Positions 34,900-43,976 of a stretch of DNA of 64,000 nucleotides are shown one piece after another. This DNA is from Synergistaceae bacterium UBA6101. Its GTDB lineage: Bacteria; Synergistota; Synergistia; Synergistales; Synergistaceae. The notes under the pieces are model-generated. The model searched no databases and was not told where the DNA came from. It saw only the letters and a program-made list of their open reading frames with translations. The DNA lies in NCBI GenBank assembly GCA_002428495.1, contig DIWR01000027.1, positions 82,542 through 146,541 on the forward strand. Reading direction: 5' to 3'. The position numbers were made by a program, and so were the translations under genes. Positions within the stretch are counted from its first letter, which is position 1; each line of letters opens with the position of its first letter.

Positions 34900-36261
34900 T
34901 TATTTCTCTTCCGATGACTTCTCTTCTTCAGCTTTCTTTTCATCCTTTTCGGTAACTTTTACCTTTGTGGCAAGGAAGTCTACCGTTTTGCGGTTGCGGA
35001 TCTTTTCAGCCAGTTCAAAAAGCCTGTCCCTGTCCTCATATATGTAATCATGGAGTTTTTTCGGATCGATGCGCGAGCTGATAGCCATACGATGTATTTC
35101 AGCGTTCAGCTCTTCAGGTGTCCACTGGATATCGTTGGCGTCGGCGAGTGCCTCAAGAACAAGTGCTCTTTTGACAACCACCTTGGCAGCTTCGTCAAGT
35201 TCTTTTTCATATTCCTCTTTGTCCATCCCGCTCTTTTCAAAGAACTCTTCTATTTCCATGCCCGAGTCCTTCTTGATCCTCTGCGCCTGGTCAGCTCTCA
35301 TCGCCTGTTTCTGTCTTTCGACAAGTGTATCGGGAAGCTCGACATCTGAAAGGCTGCAAAGCTTCTCTACTGCCGAATCTTTAAGGCTGTCCTGGCTGTG
35401 CTGCCCGGCAGCTGCTTTAAGCTGTGACATTACCTCTTCTTTGAATTCATCAGTCGTCTTATGCTTTGACTTGGTTATCTCTACGACTGTTTCATCAGTC
35501 AATTCAGGGGTAACTTTTTTCATGATACCAAGTATCTCTATCTCGTAACGCATTTTTTTACCTGCAAGTTCTTTATTCTGGGGGTCATCCTCCACAGAGA
35601 ACTCAACTGCAGTAGTATCGCCGGGTTTTTTGCCTATGATAGAATCTACGACCTCAGGCCTCATGTTTTCCTGGCTGAGATCTATCTCAGTTTTCTGGTC
35701 GTTTTCCACAGGGCTGGCATTTCCGTCCTGATCGACCACAGAGGATGTATATTTTACTGATACAAAATCTTCCTTTGTGATCTCTCTTTCTTCGTATGTA
35801 GGAACGATCTCGCTGTGAGCTTCGAGAATGCGGGCAATGTTTTCGTCTCTCATTTCTTCTGTCGGTATATATACAGTCTTCTCAGCTTCGATCGTATCAA
35901 TTTCAGGAAGGATCACTTCCGGTGTGACTTCAAAAGTTACCTGCAGGGTGAAAGGTTCACCTTCCTTGAGATCACCGGGTTCAAGCTTAGGTTCAGCTAT
36001 CAGGCTGAGTTCATATTCTTCGATCATTTTATCTATGGCTTCCGGCACCATCTTTTCAAGTGTTTCGATGTAAATGCCTTTCATGCCGAAATAGAGCTCG
36101 ATCGTCTTGCGCGGGACGTGCCCTTTACGGAATCCTTTGATATTAGTCTTCTTAGAAAGATCCTTTATCGTCATATCTATTGCCTTATTGACCTGTTCAG
36201 CATCAAACTCGGCTTTAACAACGATAATATTTTTTTCCTGTGAAACTACTTCGGTTTTCAA
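34900..36261 (-). CDS. tig: Trigger factor, ribosome-associated chaperone
   Basis: Binds nascent chains at the ribosome exit. The ribosome-binding loop is GFRKGHVPRKTIE (~residue 45), a PPIase-like middle domain spans ~150-240, and the C-terminal arms are rich in acidic and basic helices, ending KKAEEEKSSEEK. The frame is open back to 36318, but TTG 36261, 9 nt after AAGGGG, matches the family start (MKTEVVSQEKN); 453 residues. A promoter with TTGTGC and TAAAAT lies about 50-75 nt upstream. It probably heads the tig-clpP-clpX-lon transcript. Confidence 0.94.
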   Translation of the reverse strand: MKTEVVSQEKNIIVVKAEFDAEQVNKAIDMTIKDLSKKTNIKGFRKGHVPRKTIELYFGMKGIYIETLEKMVPEAIDKMIEEYELSLIAEPKLEPGDLKEGEPFTLQVTFEVTPEVILPEIDTIEAEKTVYIPTEEMRDENIARILEAHSEIVPTYEEREITKEDFVSVKYTSSVVDQDGNASPVENDQKTEIDLSQENMRPEVVDSIIGKKPGDTTAVEFSVEDDPQNKELAGKKMRYEIEILGIMKKVTPELTDETVVEITKSKHKTTDEFKEEVMSQLKAAAGQHSQDSLKDSAVEKLCSLSDVELPDTLVERQKQAMRADQAQRIKKDSGMEIEEFFEKSGMDKEEYEKELDEAAKVVVKRALVLEALADANDIQWTPEELNAEIHRMAISSRIDPKKLHDYIYEDRDRLFELAEKIRNRKTVDFLATKVKVTEKDEKKAEEEKSSEEK

Positions 36262-36307
36262 TTCATACTTCCCCTTTCGGTTTGCCTTTTGCTGACAATA
36301 ACCGTAA

Positions 36308-36336
36308 TATTTTATCACAGAGACATAGATGGCACA
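36308..36336 (-). promoter_or_regulatory. Probable sigma-70 promoter of tig
   Basis: On the - strand TTGTGC (36331-36336), a 17-bp spacer, then TAAAAT (36308-36313). Transcription would begin near 36300, leaving a ~40-nt leader before the TTG start of tig. Confidence 0.45.
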
Positions 36337-36429
36337 ACCGGATCAGGGTCGGCATGCCTTTGAACAGGATAACATCTCCACGTGTTTAAGTGAAGGTGTT
36401 ATACAGGCAACAATAAAAACTGGGAGACC

Positions 36430-36449
36430 CTCAGCTTCCCAAGCTGAGG
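36430..36449 (+). repeat. Copy of the tRNA-Gly anticodon arm in opposite orientation
   Basis: TCAGCTTCCCAAGCTGAGG at 36431-36449 on the + strand is identical to 19 nt of the tRNA-Gly(CCC) anticodon arm encoded on the - strand (36559-36541), and the match continues with two mismatches to 25 nt. It folds into an 8-bp stem. Transcribed on the - strand it becomes a hairpin followed, 9 nt on, by TTTTTATTG, so it may act as a second terminator behind the tRNA. Confidence 0.6.
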
Positions 36450-36468
36450 ATCACGATAATATGGACAC

Positions 36469-36501
36469 AAAAAAAGGATCCCCGGCAAACGCAGGAGATC
36501 C
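36469..36501 (-). terminator. Rho-independent terminator of tRNA-Gly
   Basis: On the - strand GGATCTCC (36501-36494) pairs with GGGGATCC (36483-36476), 8 bp with one G-U, loop of ten bases, followed directly by seven Ts. It begins 9 nt after the tRNA 3' end. Confidence 0.88.
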
Positions 36502-36509
36502 GTAATATC

Positions 36510-36585
36510 TGGAGCGGACAACGGGATTCGGACCCGCGACCCTCAGCTTGGGAAGCTGATGCTCTACCAACTGAGCTATGTCCGC
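36510..36585 (-). tRNA. tRNA-Gly (anticodon CCC)
   Basis: 76-nt cloverleaf. The acceptor stem GCGGACA pairs with TGTCCGC, followed by discriminator T and an encoded CCA. The D-arm is GCTCAGTTGGTAGAGC, the anticodon arm TCAGCTTCCCAAGCTGA with CCC at the centre, and the T-arm GCGGGTCCGAATCCCGT. It reads GGG glycine codons. It stands alone with its own promoter (TTGCCA, 17 bp, TATAAT) and terminator, between the efflux operon and tig. Confidence 0.96.
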
Positions 36586-36606
36586 ATTGTCTGGTGAACG
36601 AGGGTT

Positions 36607-36635
36607 ATTATAGCTGTCACTTTTTTATTTGGCAA
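36607..36635 (-). promoter_or_regulatory. Sigma-70 promoter of tRNA-Gly
   Basis: On the - strand TTGCCA (36630-36635), 17-bp spacer, TATAAT (36607-36612), with the mature tRNA starting 21 nt after the -10. Near-consensus hexamers at ideal spacing fit a stable-RNA promoter. Confidence 0.8.
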
Positions 36636-36670
36636 CATGCAGAGTTAGAATTACAGAGTTAGAATAAATG

Positions 36671-38167
36671 CTACTCTAAAAATTTTTCCTTGTTGACCCA
36701 GGGTTTTTGCAGTTCGCGTTTTTCAAGGTCATCGGCAGCCCGCCATGCCCATCCGCTTCCGAGAGCTGTATAAAGGTCGACGATGGAGTTTAGTCTGTCT
36801 GCTCTGCTGCCCTCAAGCTGAAGCTGCACAGATAGAAGTTCTCTCTCTGCGTCCAGCAGATCTATCTGGCTTGCAATGCCGTCGGTATAGCGTATATTGG
36901 CAAGCTCATACGCCCTCTTCTGGACCTTCTGCTGTTCTTCAAGAAGGAGAAGTATCTCTTCTGTTTTTGCCTGTGTATTGATGGAATTCATAGTCTCTTC
37001 AAAGGCTGTCTGGACTGTTTTGTAATAAGCTGACCATGCCTGCTGTGCTGCAGCTTCTGCCTGTGCCGCCCTTGCAGAAAGTTTCCCTGCGTTGAATATC
37101 GGCACAAAGACCTGTGAAGCAAGTGACCAGCCTGTAGCTCCCGTGAAAAGGTCAGAAGGATCATTAATTGCCCTGCCTGGATTGCCTATCAGTCCGTCAA
37201 ATGAGAGGGTAGGGTACTGTCCTGCTCTCGCAAAGCCAATATTGGCGAGTGCTGTTCTGTAATTCTGTTCTGCCGTCTTTACATCGGGCCTGCAGCGAAG
37301 CATATTTGCAGGTATACCAAGCGGGACATCGGGCGGCGCCGGCAGTTCATCAAGTGTCAGCCCCCTTGGGATATCTCTTGTTATGAACTCTTTAGGGTCC
37401 CTGCCCATAAGTGCAAGCAGGCTGTTTTCGTATTTTCCAAGAGCTATCTCAAGCTGATTGACCTGTACCGCTGAAGATGCGGCGATAGATTCGCTCCTTC
37501 TAAGTTCAAGTTCGCTGATCTTGCCGTTATCATAAAGTATCTTATTGAGCGCAATTGTCTTTTTCTGGGTCTCAAGCGTCTCCCGGGCAACTATCAGCTG
37601 TTTGTCGGTGCCTCTTAGTGAAAAATAAGTCTTAGCGACTTGGGATGCGAGCGCAAGCCTGACACTGTTTTTTGCTGCTTCAGTTGCAAGTATGCTCTCT
37701 TTTGCTGCCCTTGTTGCCTTCTGCAGTTTTCCCCACAGATCCGCTTCATAGTTGGCGGCGCCCATTCCATAAAGGATGTTCTGTTCGTTGAGAGTGTCTG
37801 TTGTTCCAACCTTTGTGTATGTACGGGTAGCATCGATCTCAATCCCTATGTTAGGTCTCTGGTTGCCTCTTGTCTCTTTAAAAACTGCCCTTGACTGCTG
37901 TACTCTTGCCAGTGCGGATTCAAGGTCCCTGTTCTGTGAAAAAGCCTCGCCGATGCATTTTTCAAGGACAGGCTCGTTGAAGGAAGTCCACCATGCGTAG
38001 TCGGGCCTGACTCCATCGATCATTTGTTCCTTCCTGACATCGTCTGAGAGTGTCACCACGTAGGCTTCCGGAATATCATAAGGGTCGGGAGCCTTTACCT
38101 CCGGTCCCAGGTTGAGATGAAAAAAAGAGCCTACAAAAAGAGCAGCTAGCAGTGCGCTGGCAGTCAT
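36671..38167 (-). CDS. Outer-membrane factor of an RND efflux pump (TolC/NodT type)
   Basis: Outer-membrane channel of a tripartite exporter. It has a short hydrophobic N-terminus (TASALLAALFVGSFF), then the family's DPYDIPEAYV start, two repeats of long helices (EKCIGEAFSQNRDLESALARVQQSRAV and LLDAERELLSVQLQLEGSRADRLNSIVDLYTALGSGW) and DVPLGIPANMLRCRPDVKTAEQ. 498 residues. NodT relatives usually carry a lipobox cysteine; none is visible near the signal region here, so it may be non-lipidated. It starts right at the stop of the pump gene (TAAATG), with GGGGGAG upstream. Confidence 0.92.
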   Translation of the reverse strand: MTASALLAALFVGSFFHLNLGPEVKAPDPYDIPEAYVVTLSDDVRKEQMIDGVRPDYAWWTSFNEPVLEKCIGEAFSQNRDLESALARVQQSRAVFKETRGNQRPNIGIEIDATRTYTKVGTTDTLNEQNILYGMGAANYEADLWGKLQKATRAAKESILATEAAKNSVRLALASQVAKTYFSLRGTDKQLIVARETLETQKKTIALNKILYDNGKISELELRRSESIAASSAVQVNQLEIALGKYENSLLALMGRDPKEFITRDIPRGLTLDELPAPPDVPLGIPANMLRCRPDVKTAEQNYRTALANIGFARAGQYPTLSFDGLIGNPGRAINDPSDLFTGATGWSLASQVFVPIFNAGKLSARAAQAEAAAQQAWSAYYKTVQTAFEETMNSINTQAKTEEILLLLEEQQKVQKRAYELANIRYTDGIASQIDLLDAERELLSVQLQLEGSRADRLNSIVDLYTALGSGWAWRAADDLEKRELQKPWVNKEKFLE

Positions 38168-41100
38168 TTACATCACTCCCCCTTCATTGGTCGGAGAGAG
38201 ATCTCCTTTTTCATTTTTCGTCATTTTGGTTCCGTCTTTGTCTTGAGGGTTGTCATCCTTTGACGTGAGTCTCATTATCACTGAGAAGAAGCTTGGTACG
38301 AAGAAGATAGCTATGCCTGTGGCTGCAAGCATTCCTCCGACTATGCCCGTTCCAATTGAATGTCGGCTGGCAGCACCTGCTCCGACGCTCAATGCCAGCG
38401 GCAGACATCCAAGTATGAAGGCGAGGGAAGTCATTACGATCGGGCGAAACCTTAGATGTGCTGCAGTCTCTGCGGCATCTCTTATGCTCATTCCGTTTTT
38501 GTGCTGTATGACAGCGAATTCAACGATCAGGATTGCGTTCTTGGCCGCAAGGCCTATAAGTGTTACAAGCGCGACCTGGAAGTAAAGGTCATTAGAGAGA
38601 CCTCTAAGCATTATCGAGAGGAATGCTCCGAAGAGCGCGAAAGGAACAGCGAGAACGACAGCGAACGGGAGGCTCCATTTTTCATATTGGGCAGCGAGTA
38701 TCAGGAAGACCATTATTATTCCAAGCGCAAAGGCTATTGCCGTTGCCGTGCCGGTTTCCTTCTCCTGATATGCGGAACCGGTCCATGCAAGTGTATATCC
38801 CCCCGGCAGCGATACACGCGCAGCTTCCTCCATTGCCTTGATAGCCTGTCCGGAGGTGAAGCCCGAAGCAGGGGTGCCTGTGATCTTGGCTGCGGGGAAT
38901 ACGTTGAATCTTTCCATCGTTTCGGGGCCCGTGATAAGGCGTATGTCTATCAGTGAGAGCAGCGGTATCATATCACCCGTTTTGGATCGGACGTAAGTAT
39001 ACCTGAGGTCCTCCGGCCTGTTCCTGTAGGAGGCTTCTGCAGATATGAGCACCTGGAAAGTACGTCCGCTCTTGTCAAAATCGTTTACATAGTAATTTCT
39101 GAAAATGCTTCCCATAGTGGAAAAGACATCGTTAAGATCAACTCCGAGTGCCTTTGCACGGTTTCTGTCTATGTTTGCGTAATACTGTGGGACCTTGGTC
39201 GAGAAAGAGGTGGTAACGCTTGATATCTCCTTCCTGGCGTCAGTTTCGGCAATGTATTTCGAAATGACTTTTTCCATCTCTTCCGGGGTGTCGGACCCCC
39301 TGTTCTGGATATAGCCCTCGATGCCTCCTGTCGTACTCATTCCAATGATGGCAGGAGGGTTGAATACAAATACCTGTCCTTCAGGTATCGACCAGGCCTT
39401 CCCCATAAGTTCCCTTGCGGTAGAGAATGAATCCTTGCCGGGCGCCTTCCTTTCCTCCCAGTCCCTGAGGGTTACAAAGGCAGCTCCGAAGTTCGACTGA
39501 TTTGAGGAGTTCAGGAGGTTGTAGCCTGTAAAGACCAAAGACGTCCTTACCTGATCCATACCCTTTGTTATCTTTATGACTCTATCGGTCAGCTTTTCCG
39601 TCATATTCAGGGATGCGCCGTCAGGGAGCGACATCGCCGACATTATGATCCCCTGGTCTTCGTCAGGCACCAGCGATGAAGGGACGAGCGAGGCTATCCT
39701 TGCCGTGGCTGCAACAAAGATCAAAAAGAGTATCACCACGATCAATGTCCTCTTGAGGAGAAATTTGACTCCGGCAGAATATACGTTTGTGATCGAATCG
39801 AAAAACGAGTTGAACCATCTGAAGATGAAAAACCCCTTTGACTTTCCCTTCGGTTTCAAAATCAGGGCGCACATAGCCGGAGTAAGGGTAAGGGCTACAA
39901 AACCGGAAATAACGACGGATGTGGCTATCGTGATCGCAAACTGCTTGTAAAGTTCACCCGTTAGCCCACCCAGGAAAGCTATAGGTATGAAGACCGAAGA
40001 GAGGACAAGGACTATTGCGACAACAGGACCTGTAACCTCTTCCATTGCTTTGAATGCCGCCTCTTTTGGCTGCAGGCCCTCCTCCATATGGCGGTCCACG
40101 TTTTCAAGCACCACGATAGCGTCGTCCACCACTATGCCGATCGCAAGCACCAGGCCGAAAAGAGTCAGAGTGTTGATAGAGAAGCCAAAAAACTTGAGTC
40201 CCGCAAAGGTCCCGATTATTGAAACAGGCACAGCAAGGCATGGGATAATAGTCGCCCTCCAGTTCTGCAAAAAGAGGAAGACAACAAGGAAGACAAGCAA
40301 AACAGCCTCAAAAAGCGTCACTGCGACTTCCTTTATCGAGACTCTTACGAAAGTAGTTGTGTCATAAGGAATGTCGTACTTAATGCCGTCAGGGAAATGC
40401 CTGCTGGCATCTTCAAACTGCTTTTTTACCAGATCGGCAACCTTGATGGCGTTTGCTCCCGGTGCGAGTGTTATGCCTATCGGGACCGCTGGGATGCCGT
40501 CCTGTTTGCCGATAAAACTGTATGTTTTTGCCCCAAGCTCGACCCTGGCCACATCCCTGAGGTAGATGCTCGTTCCGTCAGGGTTGGTCCTGATTATTAC
40601 CTCTTCAAACGCCTCCGGAGTAGCCAGTCGGCCCTTGGTGGTTATGATGTAAGTCTTTTCGAGGTCTTCATCGGTTGGCTGATTGCCGAATCTTCCCAGT
40701 GCGTACTGGCTGTTCTGGTCGCTTATGGCAGCAGCGATATCAGCAGGCGTCAGTCCAAGCTGGGCAAGTTTGTCAGGCTTTATCCATATCCTCATTGCAT
40801 AGTCCTGAGAGGTGTAGATCATGGCATCGCTGACCCCGGGTATCCTTTTGAGGTCGTCAACGACGTTCAGAAGCGCATAATTGCTCATATATATAGTATC
40901 GTAGCGTCCGTCGTGAGAAAGCAGTGTAGCTATCAGAAGAAGGTTGGGCGATGATTTTTTGACCACTATTCCGTATTTCCGGACCTCTGCGGGTATTGAT
41001 GGGGATGCCATCTGGACGCGGTTGTTGACGTTGATGGTCGCCATGTCAGGATCTGTTCCCAGCTCAAACGTAACGGTCAGGGTCATGTCTCCCTGTCCGT

Positions 41101-41350
41101 TGCTTACAGAGTTCATATATATCATGTTGTCTACGCCGTTTATCTGGCTTTCGAGTGGAGAGGCTACTACCTGGGCAATGACCTCAGGGGTAGCACCGGG
41201 ATACTGTGCGTATACGGTCACCTGAGGCGGCACAAGTTCAGGGAACTGTGCCACAGGCAGTGTTATTATTGATACGATGCCAAGCAGGATTATTACAACC
41301 GAACAGACAGTAGCTAATATTGGCCTTTTAATGAAGATCGCAGAAAACAT
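38168..41350 (-). CDS. RND multidrug efflux permease, HAE1 family (AcrB/MexB-like)
   Basis: Inner-membrane proton-driven exporter. 1060 residues with the standard plan: helix 1 (FIKRPILATVCSVVIILLGI), a large periplasmic porter domain, the helix 4 proton-relay aspartates in GIVVDDAIVVLENVDRHMEEG, a second periplasmic domain and the final block of helices with AILIVEFA and GCLPLALSVGAGAASRHSIGTGIVGGM. It is closest in layout to hydrophobe/amphiphile pumps; the substrate cannot be read from sequence. It lies between its membrane-fusion protein (11-nt gap) and its outer-membrane factor. The complete tripartite set is good evidence for an outer membrane. Confidence 0.95.
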   Translation of the reverse strand: MFSAIFIKRPILATVCSVVIILLGIVSIITLPVAQFPELVPPQVTVYAQYPGATPEVIAQVVASPLESQINGVDNMIYMNSVSNGQGDMTLTVTFELGTDPDMATINVNNRVQMASPSIPAEVRKYGIVVKKSSPNLLLIATLLSHDGRYDTIYMSNYALLNVVDDLKRIPGVSDAMIYTSQDYAMRIWIKPDKLAQLGLTPADIAAAISDQNSQYALGRFGNQPTDEDLEKTYIITTKGRLATPEAFEEVIIRTNPDGTSIYLRDVARVELGAKTYSFIGKQDGIPAVPIGITLAPGANAIKVADLVKKQFEDASRHFPDGIKYDIPYDTTTFVRVSIKEVAVTLFEAVLLVFLVVFLFLQNWRATIIPCLAVPVSIIGTFAGLKFFGFSINTLTLFGLVLAIGIVVDDAIVVLENVDRHMEEGLQPKEAAFKAMEEVTGPVVAIVLVLSSVFIPIAFLGGLTGELYKQFAITIATSVVISGFVALTLTPAMCALILKPKGKSKGFFIFRWFNSFFDSITNVYSAGVKFLLKRTLIVVILFLIFVAATARIASLVPSSLVPDEDQGIIMSAMSLPDGASLNMTEKLTDRVIKITKGMDQVRTSLVFTGYNLLNSSNQSNFGAAFVTLRDWEERKAPGKDSFSTARELMGKAWSIPEGQVFVFNPPAIIGMSTTGGIEGYIQNRGSDTPEEMEKVISKYIAETDARKEISSVTTSFSTKVPQYYANIDRNRAKALGVDLNDVFSTMGSIFRNYYVNDFDKSGRTFQVLISAEASYRNRPEDLRYTYVRSKTGDMIPLLSLIDIRLITGPETMERFNVFPAAKITGTPASGFTSGQAIKAMEEAARVSLPGGYTLAWTGSAYQEKETGTATAIAFALGIIMVFLILAAQYEKWSLPFAVVLAVPFALFGAFLSIMLRGLSNDLYFQVALVTLIGLAAKNAILIVEFAVIQHKNGMSIRDAAETAAHLRFRPIVMTSLAFILGCLPLALSVGAGAASRHSIGTGIVGGMLAATGIAIFFVPSFFSVIMRLTSKDDNPQDKDGTKMTKNEKGDLSPTNEGGVM

Positions 41351-41361
41351 TAGCCTTAGTC

Positions 41362-42663
41362 TCAGTTGTTGGCGTTATCGGCCTCGGTTTTATCCCACGA
41401 GGCTGCTTTGTGTTCCTGTTTTTCTGCTATTTTGACTGCTTTGCCCGGAATTATCTTTGCGACCCCGTCAACGATGATCCTCTCGCCGTCTTTAAGCCCT
41501 TCCTGTATCAGGCATGTGTTTTTGATCGTCTTTATTATTTTGATGTTCCTTACAGCAGGTATATTAGAGTCATCCAGTACGTAGACTATCGGACCGGAAG
41601 ATGTCTGCAGAACGGACCTGAGAGGAATGCTTATTACGTTGTGTATGTAGTTTCCGTCAACGTAAACGCGGACAAACTGTCCGGGATACAACCGGTTCCC
41701 CGGGTTATCAAAAATCGCCCGAGCTCTTATGTCTGCGGTTGAAGGGTCTACAAACTGATCCTGGAAGTCTATCTTTCCCTTCTTATCGTAATATGTCCCG
41801 TCTCCAAGCGCTGCTTTTACAGAGATCCCCTCCGGAGAGACCCTGAGGTGTCCCGTGGATCTCAGCATTTCATTTATCCTGTGTTCATCGGCAGGAACAG
41901 CGAATTCAACATATACCGGATCAGCCTGCACTATAGTCGTAAGAAGGCTGCCTTGAGCATCTAGCGTTATCAGGTTGCCGACAGAGCGCTCTTCCTTGCT
42001 GCTCAGACCTGAAATCGGCGCCCTTACCACAGTCCAGTCAAGATCTATCTGTGATTGCCTGACAGCGGCCCTGGCAGAATCAACTGCGGCAAGGGATGCT
42101 TTAAGGGAGGCATCTGCGTTGTCAAAGTCATTCTTGCTCACAGCATTTTTAGAGTAAAGGGAAGATATCCTGTCGAATTCAATTTTTGCAAGGTTGGCCT
42201 GAACTTGTGCCTGCTTTAGATTTGCGCTGTTTCTGTTCAGCGTTGCCCTGTACGGAGCCGGGTCTATGCGGAAGAGAACCTGTCCTGCCTTTACCGGTTG
42301 GCCTTCCCTGTATTCCTTGCTCTTGAGAACACCGCTGACCTGAGCTCTTACCTCTGCTTCCCTGTAGCCTTTGGTCTGTCCTGTATATTCAAATGTTACT
42401 GGAAAATCTCCGGCCTCAACAAGCATTTCGCTGACGACAACAGGAGGCATCACAGCAGTTTTTGAAGCAGCTTCCTTTTTAGCCTCTTCATTCTTCCAAA
42501 ACCAGAAACCTCCGCCTGCTACGATGAGCACAATTATCAATAGAAATATTAAGTTGTTGTTTTTTTTCGGCGTTTTTGTTTCATTGCGGTCTGAATCCTC
42601 TGTTTCCTTTATTTCAGATATTTGGGGCGCTTCAGTTATTTCTTGATATTTTTCGTTTTCCAT
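41362..42663 (-). CDS. Periplasmic adaptor (membrane-fusion) protein of the RND pump
   Basis: Connects permease and outer-membrane channel. An unusual ~34-residue acidic, soluble N-terminal extension precedes the single membrane anchor (LIFLLIIVLIVAGGGFWFW, ~residues 38-56). The lipoyl/barrel-sandwich half motifs (VRAQVSGVLKSKEYREGQPVKAGQVLFRIDP and LDWTVVRAPISGLSSKEE), an alpha-hairpin and beta-barrel (IPLRSVLQTSSGPIVYVL) follow. 433 residues. No lipobox is seen, so it is anchored by the helix. First gene of the three-gene pump operon; the promoter region just upstream contains a palindrome. Confidence 0.93.
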   Translation of the reverse strand: MENEKYQEITEAPQISEIKETEDSDRNETKTPKKNNNLIFLLIIVLIVAGGGFWFWKNEEAKKEAASKTAVMPPVVVSEMLVEAGDFPVTFEYTGQTKGYREAEVRAQVSGVLKSKEYREGQPVKAGQVLFRIDPAPYRATLNRNSANLKQAQVQANLAKIEFDRISSLYSKNAVSKNDFDNADASLKASLAAVDSARAAVRQSQIDLDWTVVRAPISGLSSKEERSVGNLITLDAQGSLLTTIVQADPVYVEFAVPADEHRINEMLRSTGHLRVSPEGISVKAALGDGTYYDKKGKIDFQDQFVDPSTADIRARAIFDNPGNRLYPGQFVRVYVDGNYIHNVISIPLRSVLQTSSGPIVYVLDDSNIPAVRNIKIIKTIKNTCLIQEGLKDGERIIVDGVAKIIPGKAVKIAEKQEHKAASWDKTEADNANN

Positions 42664-42706
42664 TAACTGACTCGGCTCCTTATAAAAACATATTTTTAAA
42701 GTATTT

Positions 42707-42735
42707 ATTATATCACGTTAAAGTGATAGGAATAA
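42707..42735 (-). promoter_or_regulatory. Efflux operon promoter overlapped by a palindromic operator
   Basis: On the - strand a perfect TATAAT at 42707-42712 lies ~44 nt before the adaptor-gene start. A palindrome TATCAC-N6-GTGATA (42711-42728) covers the spacer and touches the -10. The -35 is weak. This layout is typical of a repressor operator. No local-repressor gene adjoins the pump, so the regulator is unknown. Confidence 0.55.
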
Positions 42736-42771
42736 ATAGCATTATACATGCAATAAAATAGTGCTTCATAA

Positions 42772-43932
42772 TTACTTAGGAATTCCCTGTTTTTCTTTAA
42801 AATTTATTTTAACTCTTATAATCTCAGCAGAGCTCCCTGTCCTTATAGGGAACTTCCATGTTCCTATACCGGAGCTTACAATGGCTCTGAATGTTCCCTG
42901 CTCCACTATTCCGTAATGTGTGTGGTTTGCAAGTCCGACTATATAGTTGAACGGGACAAGCTGACCATTATGGGTGTGCCCTGAAAGAAGGAGATCGACA
43001 CCGTTATCAGCAGCTTCGTCTATAGCGTTAGGCTGATGGTCGAGAACTATCAGCGGTTGCTCTTTGTCCGCCCCATCAAGTATTTTCTCGAGGTCCGCGC
43101 GACCCTCCTGCCAGATATCTTTCCTGCCTATGAGATAAAAATCATTGATTTTGATCATTTCATCCTGAAGGACCCTGATCCCGGTACCTTCAAAATATGA
43201 GATGGTTTTTGACATATTGCCCAGATAGCACTCGTGGTTTCCGGTTACAAAGTAAGTTCCGTATTCTGATTTGATACTTCCCAGAGTTTTCGCAGAGAAC
43301 TTCATTATTTCTTCGTTTGATTCATGGTCAAATAGGTCCCCGCAAATAAAAATGATCTGCGGCGAAAGCTCCTCGATCATAGATTTGATTTTAATAATCT
43401 CTTTTTTCCCGACAGATGTCCCGACATGCAGATCTGATATCATGACCGCCTCGACAGATCGGATAGAAGAGCTCTTATTTATTGAAATTTCATAGTTCGT
43501 GACCTTGAAATTTACAGCGTTGTAAAATGCATAGAGAGTTATAAGTGCAGCAGCGACAGGCACCAGCAATCCTTTTGCGTATATCCGGGAAAATATAAAA
43601 CTGATCTTCCTGGGCGTATTTAATAAACCGCCCAAATATGCAAGACTGTCGCCTGCAAGGAACAAGAGAAAAGAATATATGACCATGCATATGTAGAATG
43701 CGGAAATGTACCTGACAGGCAGGGCAAATAAGCCGGACCTGTAGATCCGGTTCTGGAAAAAGATGGATGAGAGGAATAAAGAGAGCCCTGAAAAAAGGAT
43801 ATATACCGCTGCCCTTTCAGATATCCTTGAATTGTAATTTCTGATAAGTCTGGCGTACCTTTTGGAGAGATATATATTAATAAGGATCAGCAACAATGTG
43901 CTGACCGCGAGGAAAATAATGAACCGTCTCAT
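42772..43932 (-). CDS. Membrane-anchored calcineurin-like metallophosphoesterase
   Basis: Four to five hydrophobic segments in residues ~1-150, then a metallophosphoesterase domain with all metal-binding blocks: MISDLHVGTSVG, FICGDLFDHES, YFVTGNHECYLG and LLSGHTHNGQ. The family (YkuE/YaeI-like) includes UDP-2,3-diacylglucosamine hydrolases and phosphodiesterases, but the long membrane part points to envelope-linked hydrolysis of unknown substrate. 386 residues. ATG 43932. It lies 44 nt downstream of the GGDEF/HD-GYP gene and may share its transcript. Confidence 0.87.
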   Translation of the reverse strand: MRRFIIFLAVSTLLLILINIYLSKRYARLIRNYNSRISERAAVYILFSGLSLFLSSIFFQNRIYRSGLFALPVRYISAFYICMVIYSFLLFLAGDSLAYLGGLLNTPRKISFIFSRIYAKGLLVPVAAALITLYAFYNAVNFKVTNYEISINKSSSIRSVEAVMISDLHVGTSVGKKEIIKIKSMIEELSPQIIFICGDLFDHESNEEIMKFSAKTLGSIKSEYGTYFVTGNHECYLGNMSKTISYFEGTGIRVLQDEMIKINDFYLIGRKDIWQEGRADLEKILDGADKEQPLIVLDHQPNAIDEAADNGVDLLLSGHTHNGQLVPFNYIVGLANHTHYGIVEQGTFRAIVSSGIGTWKFPIRTGSSAEIIRVKINFKEKQGIPK

Positions 43933-43976
43933 ATATCCGTCCTGACTGCCAATTTTTAATGGCTTTATATAATTGA

